Positions 33,849 to 41,758 of a stretch of 64,000 nucleotides of DNA are shown here, in pieces. Position 1 is the stretch's first letter; every line of letters starts with the position of its first letter. The notes beneath the pieces are model-generated. The model made no database searches, was not told the DNA's origin, and worked only from the letters and a program-made list of their open reading frames with translations. Location: NCBI RefSeq assembly GCF_018785265.1, contig NZ_WQPK01000041.1, forward strand, positions 55,708-119,707, in the 5' to 3' direction. Source of the DNA: Collinsella aerofaciens. GTDB lineage: Bacteria; Actinomycetota; Coriobacteriia; Coriobacteriales; Coriobacteriaceae. Both the position numbers and the translations under genes were made by a program.

Positions 33849-34834
33849 TCACCCGCCCTCGGCATCAAGACGATCATGCGCAGCTGGCCGGGCTCGCCCT
33901 CAAGGCGGTATGCCACGTTGCGCCCTTGCAGAGCGCTTTCGAGCTCTTGCGCAGCGGGCGTCTGCGAAAGATCTGCATCATCGTTGGAAAAAAGCGCGGC
34001 ACGCAGCTCGACACTGCATCGGTCATGATCGCCCAAGTGATACATAAGCGCCGGATGGTCGGTGGTGTAGGCAAAAAACGCAAAGTCATACACGCAGTCG
34101 TACAGGGCGCTTACCGTACTGGCGTGCATCGGGCGCCGTATGGCGATAATCGAGGCGCAATCGATATCGATGGTGCGCAGGTCGCTTGCGAGCTCGTTGG
34201 CAATGAGCTGAATGCGGTCGCGATCAAAACCGCTCTCCCCGTGCTGTGCCAACGTGAGCGACCCCTTGCGCTTGCAATAGGCGACGAGCATCTTGGCGCG
34301 CTGCAGCATGCGGTAACGCTCGTGCGAAGACGATTCATCGGTCAACGGCGGTAGCGAGCTCAGCAGGTCGTACATCCCTTCGAGCGCGCGGGCAAGCGCC
34401 TGGTCCACGTCTTGGACCAGCAAGGTCTCGGCCTCTTGGTCTGCCAGGTGCGTCTTAAGGTCGTAGTCGGCAGCGAGCAGCTCGTTTTGACGCTGCAGCT
34501 CCATGCGACGGTGTGTCAGTTCACGGTTAAGCTCGTTGAGATCCGACACGTCTTGGGCAAGCAGGGCCGATCCACCCAGCAGTGGAAAGGCTCGGTACAT
34601 CACATCGGGATTGGACTCCACGGCAAAGGCATGGGCATGCCCGTGTTCCTGGGCTCGCAGCTCTTCGCACACGCCTACCGGCATTGGCTTTGACACTGGC
34701 GTGGCATAGACTTCCTGCAGGTCGCGCGTTAGAACTTTGAGGTCGAGCGGCAAGGTGTCGAAGATGCCGGCGATGTCGTGATATGACGGAATGACACCGC
34801 AATCGAGACAGATTTCCATCGCCACCACACACAA
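33845..34834 (-). CDS. C-terminal part of a 7TM histidine-kinase-like sensor, split by TGA
   Basis: This 329-residue frame begins at a TTG inside a membrane helix (CVLCVVAMEICLDCGVIPS), which is an implausible true start. It continues the frame of the gene at 34871-35644 across one TGA; the residues between, AWRLNFSLIYCVL, complete the last helix of the N-terminal 7TM region. Then come a PAS-like segment (DIAGIFDTLPLDLKVLTRDLQEVYATPVS), a coiled coil (ELNRELTHRRMELQRQNELLA) and a divergent dimerisation/ATPase-like region without recognisable H, N or G boxes. It is probably a non-phosphorylating sensor or accessory protein for the following kinase. Confidence 0.75.
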   Translation of the reverse strand: MCVVAMEICLDCGVIPSYHDIAGIFDTLPLDLKVLTRDLQEVYATPVSKPMPVGVCEELRAQEHGHAHAFAVESNPDVMYRAFPLLGGSALLAQDVSDLNELNRELTHRRMELQRQNELLAADYDLKTHLADQEAETLLVQDVDQALARALEGMYDLLSSLPPLTDESSSHERYRMLQRAKMLVAYCKRKGSLTLAQHGESGFDRDRIQLIANELASDLRTIDIDCASIIAIRRPMHASTVSALYDCVYDFAFFAYTTDHPALMYHLGDHDRCSVELRAALFSNDDADLSQTPAAQELESALQGRNVAYRLEGEPGQLRMIVLMPRAGE

Positions 34835-34870
34835 GACGCAATAGATGAGCGAGAAGTTGAGCCTCCATGC

Positions 34871-35644
34871 TCAGGGCACGCGCAACGCATATGAGATGGC
34901 AAAGAACGCGCCGCCCAGCAGCACGAGCGCCGCCGTGCCCGAGAAACGTTGGATGCGAAAGGACGAGGACCGGCTCACCAGGATAAAAAAGGCCACAAAG
35001 TTAAAGGCCGTCCACACGAGGACGGCGAAATAACCCCAGCCGTACGTGTAATCGTTGCTCCAGGTGTCGCTTGTACGGTCAAAGTGGAAGACCTGCTGGT
35101 GAAAATCGTTGGTGAGCACAAATCCGATAAGCAGGATAGCCATAATCCACAGCGCAGCGCAGTAGCGGCGACCCAGGCGGTGTTGCTCCAGGCCCGCAAG
35201 GCGCAGACCACACAACTGGTAGAGCAGCGGAATGAACGTCATGGGCACGTAGTACAGGTACCACAGCACGGTGGCATAGAACGGCGTGAACGACTTGTAC
35301 TTGAGAATGACTTCGATCATCCACAGGGCGCAGATGGTGGCGACGGCAACAAGGCGGCGGCGCAACACATAGTCCAAACAGCGCAGATAGACCGATACGC
35401 CCCAGATCGAAAATATAATTGCGGCGACAGGCAGCGGGAGAGAGCTCGAATGGACGAGCGCATCCACGACCTCTTCGGACACCTCGCCATAGGCTGGCAC
35501 GGCGTTAGAAAGTTTGGGGTCGAAGGCGAACAGTGTCGGCAAGACTGCCAAAAGCATGAGGAACAGCGCAGTGATGACGCCGGCGATAGCAAAGACGCGG
35601 TGGCGGTACATCCGATGTGTTATGCCAACAAGGAATCGCGGCAT
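34871..35644 (-). CDS. N-terminal 7TM half of the split sensor (HisKA_7TM-like)
   Basis: The 257 residues contain seven hydrophobic helices and the signature LTNDFHQQVFHFD seen in 'histidine kinase N-terminal 7TM region' proteins. The frame ends VLLGGAFFAISYALRVP then TGA (34871-34873), and continues in the same frame as 33845-34834. A TGG-to-TGA change would restore a single protein of about 600 residues. The start is uncertain: the ATG at 35644 gives a product starting just before the first helix, while an ATG at 35728 has AGGGA but only two bases of spacing. The intact ancestor would head a three-gene operon with the kinase and regulator. Confidence 0.75.
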   Translation of the reverse strand: MPRFLVGITHRMYRHRVFAIAGVITALFLMLLAVLPTLFAFDPKLSNAVPAYGEVSEEVVDALVHSSSLPLPVAAIIFSIWGVSVYLRCLDYVLRRRLVAVATICALWMIEVILKYKSFTPFYATVLWYLYYVPMTFIPLLYQLCGLRLAGLEQHRLGRRYCAALWIMAILLIGFVLTNDFHQQVFHFDRTSDTWSNDYTYGWGYFAVLVWTAFNFVAFFILVSRSSSFRIQRFSGTAALVLLGGAFFAISYALRVP

Positions 35645-35841
35645 GGCGAAGAGCCTGCCACCCCTGGGATCCGCCACGGGTGCGGATCGGGCGGCCGCGT
35701 GGCCGATATGTCGCTCGCGGGTACCCATAGTCCCTTTAGTGTACCGACAGATGGGTCGAAAAAGCGGGCCGCATGTCCCAAAATCCGCAGACGGCAAGGC
35801 GCCCGGCAGCCTCCCCCGTCTGGCACTTCCCGATATCCGCC

Positions 35842-35892
35842 CGCCCCAAACCACCGCAAAGGAGACAGGCACCTTTGTGGTGGTTTGGGGCG
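35842..35892. repeat. Long CAAAGG-type hairpin (family 5b) after the DUF4867 gene
   Basis: The 21-base arms 35842-35862 and 35872-35892 pair with a single G-T. The core CCACCGCAAAGG/CCTTTGTGGTGG is the one at 22240-22272, here extended by CGCCCCAAA/TTTGGGGCG. It lies 5 bases past the stop codon of the leftward gene and may also terminate it. Confidence 0.7.
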
Positions 35893-35897
35893 ATGCG

Positions 35898-36542
35898 CTA
35901 GTCCACGGTGATGTCGAGATTTTTGCCGATGAGGCCAACGTAGCCGCCTTCGGCTGCCTTGGGGCTGTCAGCATGGCAGAGAACCCACTTGTCGGCCTTC
36001 CAGTAGCAGTAGCCGTCACCGGCGGCAGGCATGTCGGCTGCAGCCTCGGGGCGCGGACCGTTGGTGCCGGCGGGCAGCGCCACCATCACCTGGAAGCCGC
36101 CGTCGTCGACCATGCACGGCGTGTAGTGGAGCGTGGTGTTGAAAACCTCAACAAGCGTGCCGGCCGGCACGCGGAACGCCTTGACGCACGCGGTGTCGAG
36201 CTTGCCGTCCTCGATCTCCCAGCGATGCGCCACGAGCAGGATAAAGTCGCGGGCGCCCAGGTTAAACTCGCTGGCGCGGTGATACTCCAGGCAGTTGAGC
36301 TGCGTGTTGTGGCCGTTGCACCAGCCGAGCTGGAAGGGACGGCCGCCAAACATGAGAAAGCCCAGTTTATCGGCATCTTTGACGCCATCGAGCTCCGGCG
36401 CGCTTGCTACGTACTTGCTGCCCTCGGGAATGGGCGTGGCTGAGAGCGCCTCGAGCACGGGCGACGTGAGCTCGGACGGAACGTCATCCCAAACGTTGCC
36501 ATAGGATTTGAACTCGGGATCGTTGACAGAGTAGATATGCAT
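35898..36542 (-). CDS. DUF4867 family protein
   Basis: This 214-residue cytosolic protein matches the DUF4867 family, thought to be cupin-like and often found near sugar metabolism genes. Visible features are ELTSPVLEALSATPIPEGSKYVAS, FGGRPFQLGWCNGHNTQLNCLEYHRASEFNLG (a His/Glu-bearing strand block suited to metal binding) and FRVPAGTLVEVFNTTLHYTPC. No signal peptide is present. The ATG at 36542 is preceded by CAGGAG. Its function is unknown; a role as a sugar-phosphate isomerase-like cupin has not been shown. Confidence 0.85.
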   Translation of the reverse strand: MHIYSVNDPEFKSYGNVWDDVPSELTSPVLEALSATPIPEGSKYVASAPELDGVKDADKLGFLMFGGRPFQLGWCNGHNTQLNCLEYHRASEFNLGARDFILLVAHRWEIEDGKLDTACVKAFRVPAGTLVEVFNTTLHYTPCMVDDGGFQVMVALPAGTNGPRPEAAADMPAAGDGYCYWKADKWVLCHADSPKAAEGGYVGLIGKNLDITVD

Positions 36543-36625
36543 GTTCACTCCTGTTCGTAAATGTGACTATACGAACATTCTAGAACAAACATGAGCGATT
36601 TTGAACGCTCGTCCCGACCAATCAA

Positions 36626-36658
36626 CAAAAAGGCGCCCCCGCATAAGCGAAGACGCCC
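36626..36658 (-). terminator. Terminator after luxS
   Basis: On the minus strand GGGCGTCTTCGC and GCGGGGGCGCC form an imperfect stem followed by TTTTTG, 28 bases past the luxS stop codon. Confidence 0.65.
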
Positions 36659-36686
36659 AATGCGCGCGTTTTGGGCGATAAAGCCC

Positions 36687-37175
36687 TTATGCCTGCTGAT
36701 AGTGCAGGTGCTTCTCGTCGATATCGGCCAGGTCGCGGTCGAGGTAACGGCGCGCGAGCCAGTTAGCCATGGGAAGGTTCTGGTCCAGGTAGTTGCCGCA
36801 CTCCTCGGGAGCGGCACCGGGGACATCGCCCTCAAAGTCGGCGACAAACTCGAACAGCTCACGCACGAGCGGCAGGATCTCCTCGCTCGTCACCTCACCA
36901 AATACGACGAGGTAAAAGCCCGTGCGGCAGCCCATGGGGCCAAAGTAGACAATGCGGCTCGACCACTCGGCATGATTGCGAAGGAACGTCGCGCCCAGGT
37001 GCTCAATGGTGTGACACTCGGCGGTGTTCATGACCGGCTCCTTGTTGGGCGTGGTCAGGCGCAGGTCAAACGTGGTGACGGCAGCACCGGTCGCCGGATC
37101 GCGGTCGATGCGGCTCACATACACGCCGGGCTCAAGCAGCAGATGGTCAACGGAAAAGCTGGCGATGCGCTCCAT
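36687..37175 (-). CDS. luxS: S-ribosylhomocysteine lyase LuxS
   Basis: LuxS cleaves S-ribosylhomocysteine to homocysteine and the autoinducer-2 precursor DPD. The 162 residues contain the metal-binding HTIEH (His55 and His59), the catalytic cysteine in GPMGCRTGFYL, and the third metal ligand cysteine in PEECGNYLDQNL. The N terminus (MERIASFSVDHLLLEPGVYVSR) is typical. The pfs partner is not in the window. It lies downstream of the nucleoside hydrolase gene, separated by a long hairpin. Confidence 0.97.
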   Translation of the reverse strand: MERIASFSVDHLLLEPGVYVSRIDRDPATGAAVTTFDLRLTTPNKEPVMNTAECHTIEHLGATFLRNHAEWSSRIVYFGPMGCRTGFYLVVFGEVTSEEILPLVRELFEFVADFEGDVPGAAPEECGNYLDQNLPMANWLARRYLDRDLADIDEKHLHYQQA

Positions 37176-37200
37176 GGCAGATCCTCTCGATAGTCAAATT

Positions 37201-37266
37201 GGGACGGGGCTCTTTTAGCTGGTTCGATTGGTCGCACCAATCATACCAGTCAAAAAGCCCCGTCCC
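37201..37266. terminator. Long branched hairpin between nucleoside hydrolase and luxS
   Basis: GGGACGGGGCT (37201-37211) pairs with AGCCCCGTCCC (37256-37266). Inside are further pairs AGCTGG/CCAGT and a perfect GATTGGT-CGC-ACCAATC hairpin. It has the build of the other composite intergenic hairpins here and probably ends the upstream transcript. Confidence 0.55.
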
Positions 37267-37277
37267 AAAAAGACAAC

Positions 37278-38252
37278 TTAGCCAAGGACACGGGCCATAC
37301 GCGTCTTGAACTCGGACAGGAAGCGCGGAGCATCCACGGTCAGTGCCACAAGCGCGCTCTTGTCCGGATCGGACAGGCGACGCTCATCGCAGATGGTGCG
37401 ACCGCGGTACTCGCCCAGCAGATCAACACGCAGGTTGCAGCCGAGCGCACCTACGAGCGTGGGGTCGATCGCCACGGCAACGGCCAGCGGATCGTGCAGC
37501 GCACAACCACCCAGGTAGGGTGCGTTCATCTCGTACGAGCCAATGTAGTGCTCGACCATGCTCGCAAATGCGCAGCCCGCCATGGTGCCCGAGCCCGTCC
37601 AGCCGGCAATGTCGCGGCGTGTGAGCACCACGCGATGCGTCACGTCCAGACCCACCATGGTGAGCTTACGGCCCGAGCGCAGCACTGCGTCGGCTGCCTC
37701 GGGGTCGCTCGCCATATTGGCCTCGGCGCCCGCGCTCACGTTACCGGGCACGGTAAGGGCGCCGCCCATTACGACCACGCGGCCGATGGACATCATCGCC
37801 GCCGCATCGCGCTCCAGGGCGAGCGCCAGGTTGGAGAGCGGGCCAGTCGCTACGTAGACCAGATCGGGACCATAGGTGCGCGCGGCATCGATCAGATAAT
37901 CGACCGCAGCGTTGCCGTCGGCCGAGGTCGCCCCCACCGGCTCGTAGGGCGACGCGGGCACGCTCGCGCCGCCGATGCCGTTCTTGCCGTGAATGAGCGC
38001 GGTGGACGCCGGCGGCGTATAGGGCTCAGTCGCCTGCAGAGGACGGTCGGCACCCAGGTACACCGGAACCTCGGGGCGACCCAGCAGATCGAGCACCGCC
38101 AGGCAGTTGTGCGCCGATTGCTCGACGCGCACGTTGCCAAAGCACGTGGTGATGCCCACGAGCTCCACCTCGGGGCTCGCGATGGCATAGGCCAGCGCCA
38201 TCGCATCGTCCACACCCATATCCAGATCAAGGATCAGCTTCTTGATTGCCAT
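37278..38252 (-). CDS. Inosine-uridine-type nucleoside hydrolase
   Basis: The enzyme hydrolyses ribonucleosides to base and ribose. The Ca2+-binding signature of the family is LILDLDMGVDDAMALAYA at the N terminus. Further conserved parts are YVATGPLSNLALALE and GALTVPGNVSAGAEANMASDPEAADAV. At 324 residues it has the usual length. It lies 30 bases after the ribokinase gene, so the pair forms a nucleoside salvage unit: ribose released here can be phosphorylated by RbsK. RihA, RihB or RihC specificity cannot be assigned from sequence alone. Confidence 0.93.
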   Translation of the reverse strand: MAIKKLILDLDMGVDDAMALAYAIASPEVELVGITTCFGNVRVEQSAHNCLAVLDLLGRPEVPVYLGADRPLQATEPYTPPASTALIHGKNGIGGASVPASPYEPVGATSADGNAAVDYLIDAARTYGPDLVYVATGPLSNLALALERDAAAMMSIGRVVVMGGALTVPGNVSAGAEANMASDPEAADAVLRSGRKLTMVGLDVTHRVVLTRRDIAGWTGSGTMAGCAFASMVEHYIGSYEMNAPYLGGCALHDPLAVAVAIDPTLVGALGCNLRVDLLGEYRGRTICDERRLSDPDKSALVALTVDAPRFLSEFKTRMARVLG

Positions 38253-38282
38253 TGTTCTACTCCGCTTCTCCGTCTTTATCGT

Positions 38283-39245
38283 TTAACTAAACCAATGTTC
38301 AACTTCGGCGCGCGTGGGAATCGATTGCTGAGCGCCCAGGCGCGACACCGTCACTGCCGAGGCGCGAGCACCCGCGGCCATGCACTCAAAGAGCGGCAAG
38401 CCCTCTAGGCGAGCCGCCGCCAACGCGCCGATAAACGTATCGCCGGCGGCCGTGGTATCGACTACCGTACTCGAAAGTGCCGGCATGCGCAGCAGCTCAC
38501 CGCCATCGCCGAGCGTAACCGACCCGGCGCCGCCCAACGTGATGACCGCAGCTCCGGCGCCCTTGTCGAGCAGCGCATTGAGCGCGGCGACGCAACTCGC
38601 ATCATCCGTGGGCAGAATGCCCGTCAGCACCTGGCACTCGGTCTCGTTGGGGCAGACCAGGTCGACCGCGGACCAGGCCTCCGCAGGCACATCGCAGGCA
38701 GGCGCCGGATTAAAGACTGTATAGAACCCGAGCTCGTAAGCGCAAACAAGCGCCTCGGCCGTCGCTACAAGGTCGCATTCACCCTGGGCGATAAAGACGC
38801 TTCCGGCAGCCGGGGCAATCTTGCTGGCGTCACTATCGAGTTCATCGGCCACCAGACGCCTCAGCGCGCGGGCAACGTCCTCGCCCGCAAGCGCATGGTT
38901 GGCGCCCGGCGACAGCACGATGCGGTTGTCTCCCTCGCAGCGAATGATGGTCGCCGTTCCCGTCTCCACATCATCGCGATGCACTACAAAGTCACAGTCC
39001 ACGCCGGCGTCTTGGAGCCCCGCCACGAGCGACGCGCCGAACGCGTCGCGACCGACCGCGCCGATCATGTGCGTGCAAGCGCCCATACGCGCGGCAGCTA
39101 CGGCCTGATTGGCGCCCTTGCCGCCGGCGTTGGTGATAAACCCGCTGCCGCCGACGGTCTCGCCCGCACGCGGTATGCGCTCGCACGCCACCGAAAGGTC
39201 CATGTTCATGCTGCCGAACACCGCAACGATGCCGCGATCTGCCAT
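38283..39245 (-). CDS. rbsK: Ribokinase
   Basis: This PfkB-family sugar kinase phosphorylates ribose at C5. The 320 residues show the N-terminal signature [40 protein letters not shown], and the C-terminal catalytic [15 protein letters not shown] (catalytic Asp). The ATG at 39245 follows GAGGAGG; the frame is open upstream to 39278 but that start has no RBS. It is first in a two-gene unit with the nucleoside hydrolase. Confidence 0.93.
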   Translation of the reverse strand: MADRGIVAVFGSMNMDLSVACERIPRAGETVGGSGFITNAGGKGANQAVAAARMGACTHMIGAVGRDAFGASLVAGLQDAGVDCDFVVHRDDVETGTATIIRCEGDNRIVLSPGANHALAGEDVARALRRLVADELDSDASKIAPAAGSVFIAQGECDLVATAEALVCAYELGFYTVFNPAPACDVPAEAWSAVDLVCPNETECQVLTGILPTDDASCVAALNALLDKGAGAAVITLGGAGSVTLGDGGELLRMPALSSTVVDTTAAGDTFIGALAAARLEGLPLFECMAAGARASAVTVSRLGAQQSIPTRAEVEHWFS

Positions 39246-39431
39246 GGAAACCTCCTCATCTGCGGGCCTTATGCCCACCGCAGCCGTCGATCGTGCACTC
39301 TCGCACCCCCTATAACTTTAGTTCACTTTGATGTGGTCGCGCGCTTGAGCTTGCGCCAGCAGCAAGCATTCACAGGAGCAGGCAGCTACAATGAAGGCGT
39401 GCTGATTATTCTCGTCATTGGATGATGTTTT

Positions 39432-41648
39432 ATGGAACAACTCTCGCAATCGGGCTCGCGCGGTCGACGCCGCACGGGCAACGAGCCGGCGCCGCACGAA
39501 CGCGTGAAGGGCGAACGCCGTGCCAACGAACCGCGACGCACCGTGAGCCCCCATCGTGCTTCTGCCAACAACGCGGGCCGCGCCAACACTCCCGCCGCGG
39601 AGCAGACGCCTGCTCGCCCCAAATCCCGCTACATCCCTGCCCTTGACGGCCTGCGTACGCTCGCCGTCGTCGCGGTGGTGCTCTATCACCTTAACCTCAC
39701 GTGGGCGCAGGGCGGTCTGCTCGGCGTCACGATCTTCTTTGTGCTTTCGGGCTATCTGATCACGCGCTTGCTGCTCAACGAAGTCGCTAAGACCGGCCGC
39801 ATCGACCTCAAGAGCTTCTGGATTCGCCGCATCCGTCGCCTGGTCCCCGCCGTGGTAACCGTCGTGGTGGTGACCTGCGCGCTGTGCACCGTCTTCAACC
39901 ACGTGATGCTCACCAAGATGCGCCCCGACATCTTGCCGTCGCTGCTGTTCTTTAACAACTGGTGGCAGATTGCTCAAAACGTCTCGTACTTCAATGCTCT
40001 GGGCGACCCCTCACCGCTCACGCACTTTTGGTCGCTTGCCATCGAGGAACAGTTCTACCTGATTTGGCCGCCGCTGCTGTTTGCCATGGTATCCATGCAT
40101 GTGAGCAAGCCCAACACGCGCCGCGTGGTTCTGGGCCTTGCCGCGGTATCTGCCCTCGCCATGATGGTGCTTTACAACCCTGCCGCCGACCCCAGCCGCG
40201 TGTACTACGGCACCGACACCCGCGTGTTCTCGCTGCTGCTGGGTGCCTGGATGGCCTTTATCCCCGATCGCGACCTGGCGCCGGTGCGTCTCGCTCATCG
40301 TTTGGGGCTCAATCGCCTGACTGGCGCCGCCAAGCACGGCAAGAACGCCGAGGGCAAACCTGGCGAGAAGGCCGACGAAGCAGCCGAGACCGCCCCGGCA
40401 CAGCCGAGCGCCCTCGTGCGTTTTTGGTCCTCGCCCGCATCCATCGATGTGTTGGGCCTCGTGGGTCTGGTTGGCCTTGCCGCCATGGTCGCGCTCACCA
40501 ACGGCTACACCGCCTTCCAGTATCGCGGAGGCACGCTGCTGTGCTCGATCCTCACACTCATGGTCATCGCGGCCTGCGTGCAGCCCCAGGGAATGGTTGC
40601 CCGCGCGCTGTCCGCCGAGCCGCTCGTATGGGTTGGCAAGCGCTCCTACAGCATCTACCTGTGGCACTATCCGCTGCTGCTCCTCATGAACCCGGTCGCC
40701 AACATCAACGATACGCCGTGGTGGCAGTACATTTTGCAGGTGTTGTTGGTGGTCGCCGTGGCAGAGTGCTGCTATCGCTTTATCGAGACTCCGTTTAGGA
40801 AGGGCGCCTTTGGGCGCACCGTCGCCGAATTCCGCGATGGCACCACCACGCCCGCCAACTGGGCACGCACGCACATCCCTGTCTGCGCAGCCTGCGCTGT
40901 CGTGTTGGTCGTTGCACTGGGCGGCCTGATCTTTGTGCCCGAGACGTCTGCGCTGAGCGGCGAGGGCGCCGAAGTTCTGAACAAGGAAGCCAAGAACACC
41001 GCGCCCACCGACCAGCAGGCGGCCGACGACACCGACAAGGACAACGACGGCTTCCCCGATGGCTCCTACGATCTGCTTATGATCGGCGACTCCGTGTCGC
41101 TGCGTGCCGTAGACACCTTTGACGGCGTGTTCCCGCACAGCCATATCGATGCCGAAAAGGGCCGCCAGTTTGATGCGGGGCGCGCGACATTTGAGGGCTA
41201 TATCCAGCAGAACCTTGCCGGCAAGATCGTGGTCTTTGCCCTGGGCACCAACGGCTTGGTAACCGACGACCAGATCGACGCCATCATGGCCGATGCAGGA
41301 GATAAGCGTATTGTGGTGTTTGTGAACACGCGCAGCCCGCAGCCGTGGGTTGGCTCTACCAACCAGGCCATCGCCAACGCCGCTACGCGCTACAAGAACG
41401 TGCGCGTTATCGATTGGTACGGATACAGTGCCAACCGCAACGACCTGTTCGATGGCGATGGCACGCACCTATCGACCACTGGCGTGACTGAGTACCTCAA
41501 CTTGATCCACGATGCCGTCAAGAAGGACCTGCCCGTGCATCCCGAGGATCACGTCAACGATCCGCAGCCGGCAGCCGTCAAGTCTGCCACCGACGCACTC
41601 GTCAATGCGCTTGCCTTCAAGCCGCACAAGCTGGGCACCGACAAATAG
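39432..41648 (+). CDS. OatA-like membrane acyltransferase with extracellular SGNH domain
   Basis: The 738-residue protein probably acetylates a cell-envelope polysaccharide. The first 70 residues are basic and disordered. The acyltransferase-3 domain follows with YIPALDGLRTLAVVAVVLYHL and FWSLAIEEQFYLIWPPLLF and about ten membrane helices to residue 480. The C-terminal part (residues 545-720) is an SGNH esterase-like domain with DLLMIGDSVSLRAVD and DGTHLSTTGV (catalytic Ser and Asp-His). An acidic linker (TAPTDQQAADDTDKDNDGFPDG) joins the two. No clear RBS precedes the ATG at 39432. Peptidoglycan O-acetylation (OatA) is the leading guess. Confidence 0.92.
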   Translation: MEQLSQSGSRGRRRTGNEPAPHERVKGERRANEPRRTVSPHRASANNAGRANTPAAEQTPARPKSRYIPALDGLRTLAVVAVVLYHLNLTWAQGGLLGVTIFFVLSGYLITRLLLNEVAKTGRIDLKSFWIRRIRRLVPAVVTVVVVTCALCTVFNHVMLTKMRPDILPSLLFFNNWWQIAQNVSYFNALGDPSPLTHFWSLAIEEQFYLIWPPLLFAMVSMHVSKPNTRRVVLGLAAVSALAMMVLYNPAADPSRVYYGTDTRVFSLLLGAWMAFIPDRDLAPVRLAHRLGLNRLTGAAKHGKNAEGKPGEKADEAAETAPAQPSALVRFWSSPASIDVLGLVGLVGLAAMVALTNGYTAFQYRGGTLLCSILTLMVIAACVQPQGMVARALSAEPLVWVGKRSYSIYLWHYPLLLLMNPVANINDTPWWQYILQVLLVVAVAECCYRFIETPFRKGAFGRTVAEFRDGTTTPANWARTHIPVCAACAVVLVVALGGLIFVPETSALSGEGAEVLNKEAKNTAPTDQQAADDTDKDNDGFPDGSYDLLMIGDSVSLRAVDTFDGVFPHSHIDAEKGRQFDAGRATFEGYIQQNLAGKIVVFALGTNGLVTDDQIDAIMADAGDKRIVVFVNTRSPQPWVGSTNQAIANAATRYKNVRVIDWYGYSANRNDLFDGDGTHLSTTGVTEYLNLIHDAVKKDLPVHPEDHVNDPQPAAVKSATDALVNALAFKPHKLGTDK

Positions 41649-41705
41649 CCCGCAGCAAACAACCCAAAATCACTCTTTTCGAGCCGGCCCCAAGAGGTCG
41701 CGGGC

Positions 41706-41741
41706 AAAAAACAGGCCGCAGTCCATCGCTGCGGCCTGTTC
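41706..41741 (-). terminator. Intrinsic terminator after the Nramp-related gene
   Basis: AACAGGCCGCAG and CTGCGGCCTGTT form a perfect 12-bp stem; on the minus strand TTTTTTGCCC follows. It is 18 bases past the stop codon. Confidence 0.8.
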
Positions 41742-41758
41742 GGAAGCAAAAGTGGGCG

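Noticed and set aside
27545..34873. Use of TAG or TGA as sense codons in this organism
   Set aside because: Nearly all genes end normally at TAA, TAG or TGA at family-typical lengths; two isolated nonsense codons are better explained as mutations or errors.
36540..36600. LexA (SOS) box near the DUF4867 start (CGAACATTCTAGAACA)
   Set aside because: Only one CGAAC half matches the Gram-positive SOS box; the second GTTCG half is not at the required spacing, and the gene is not a DNA-damage gene.
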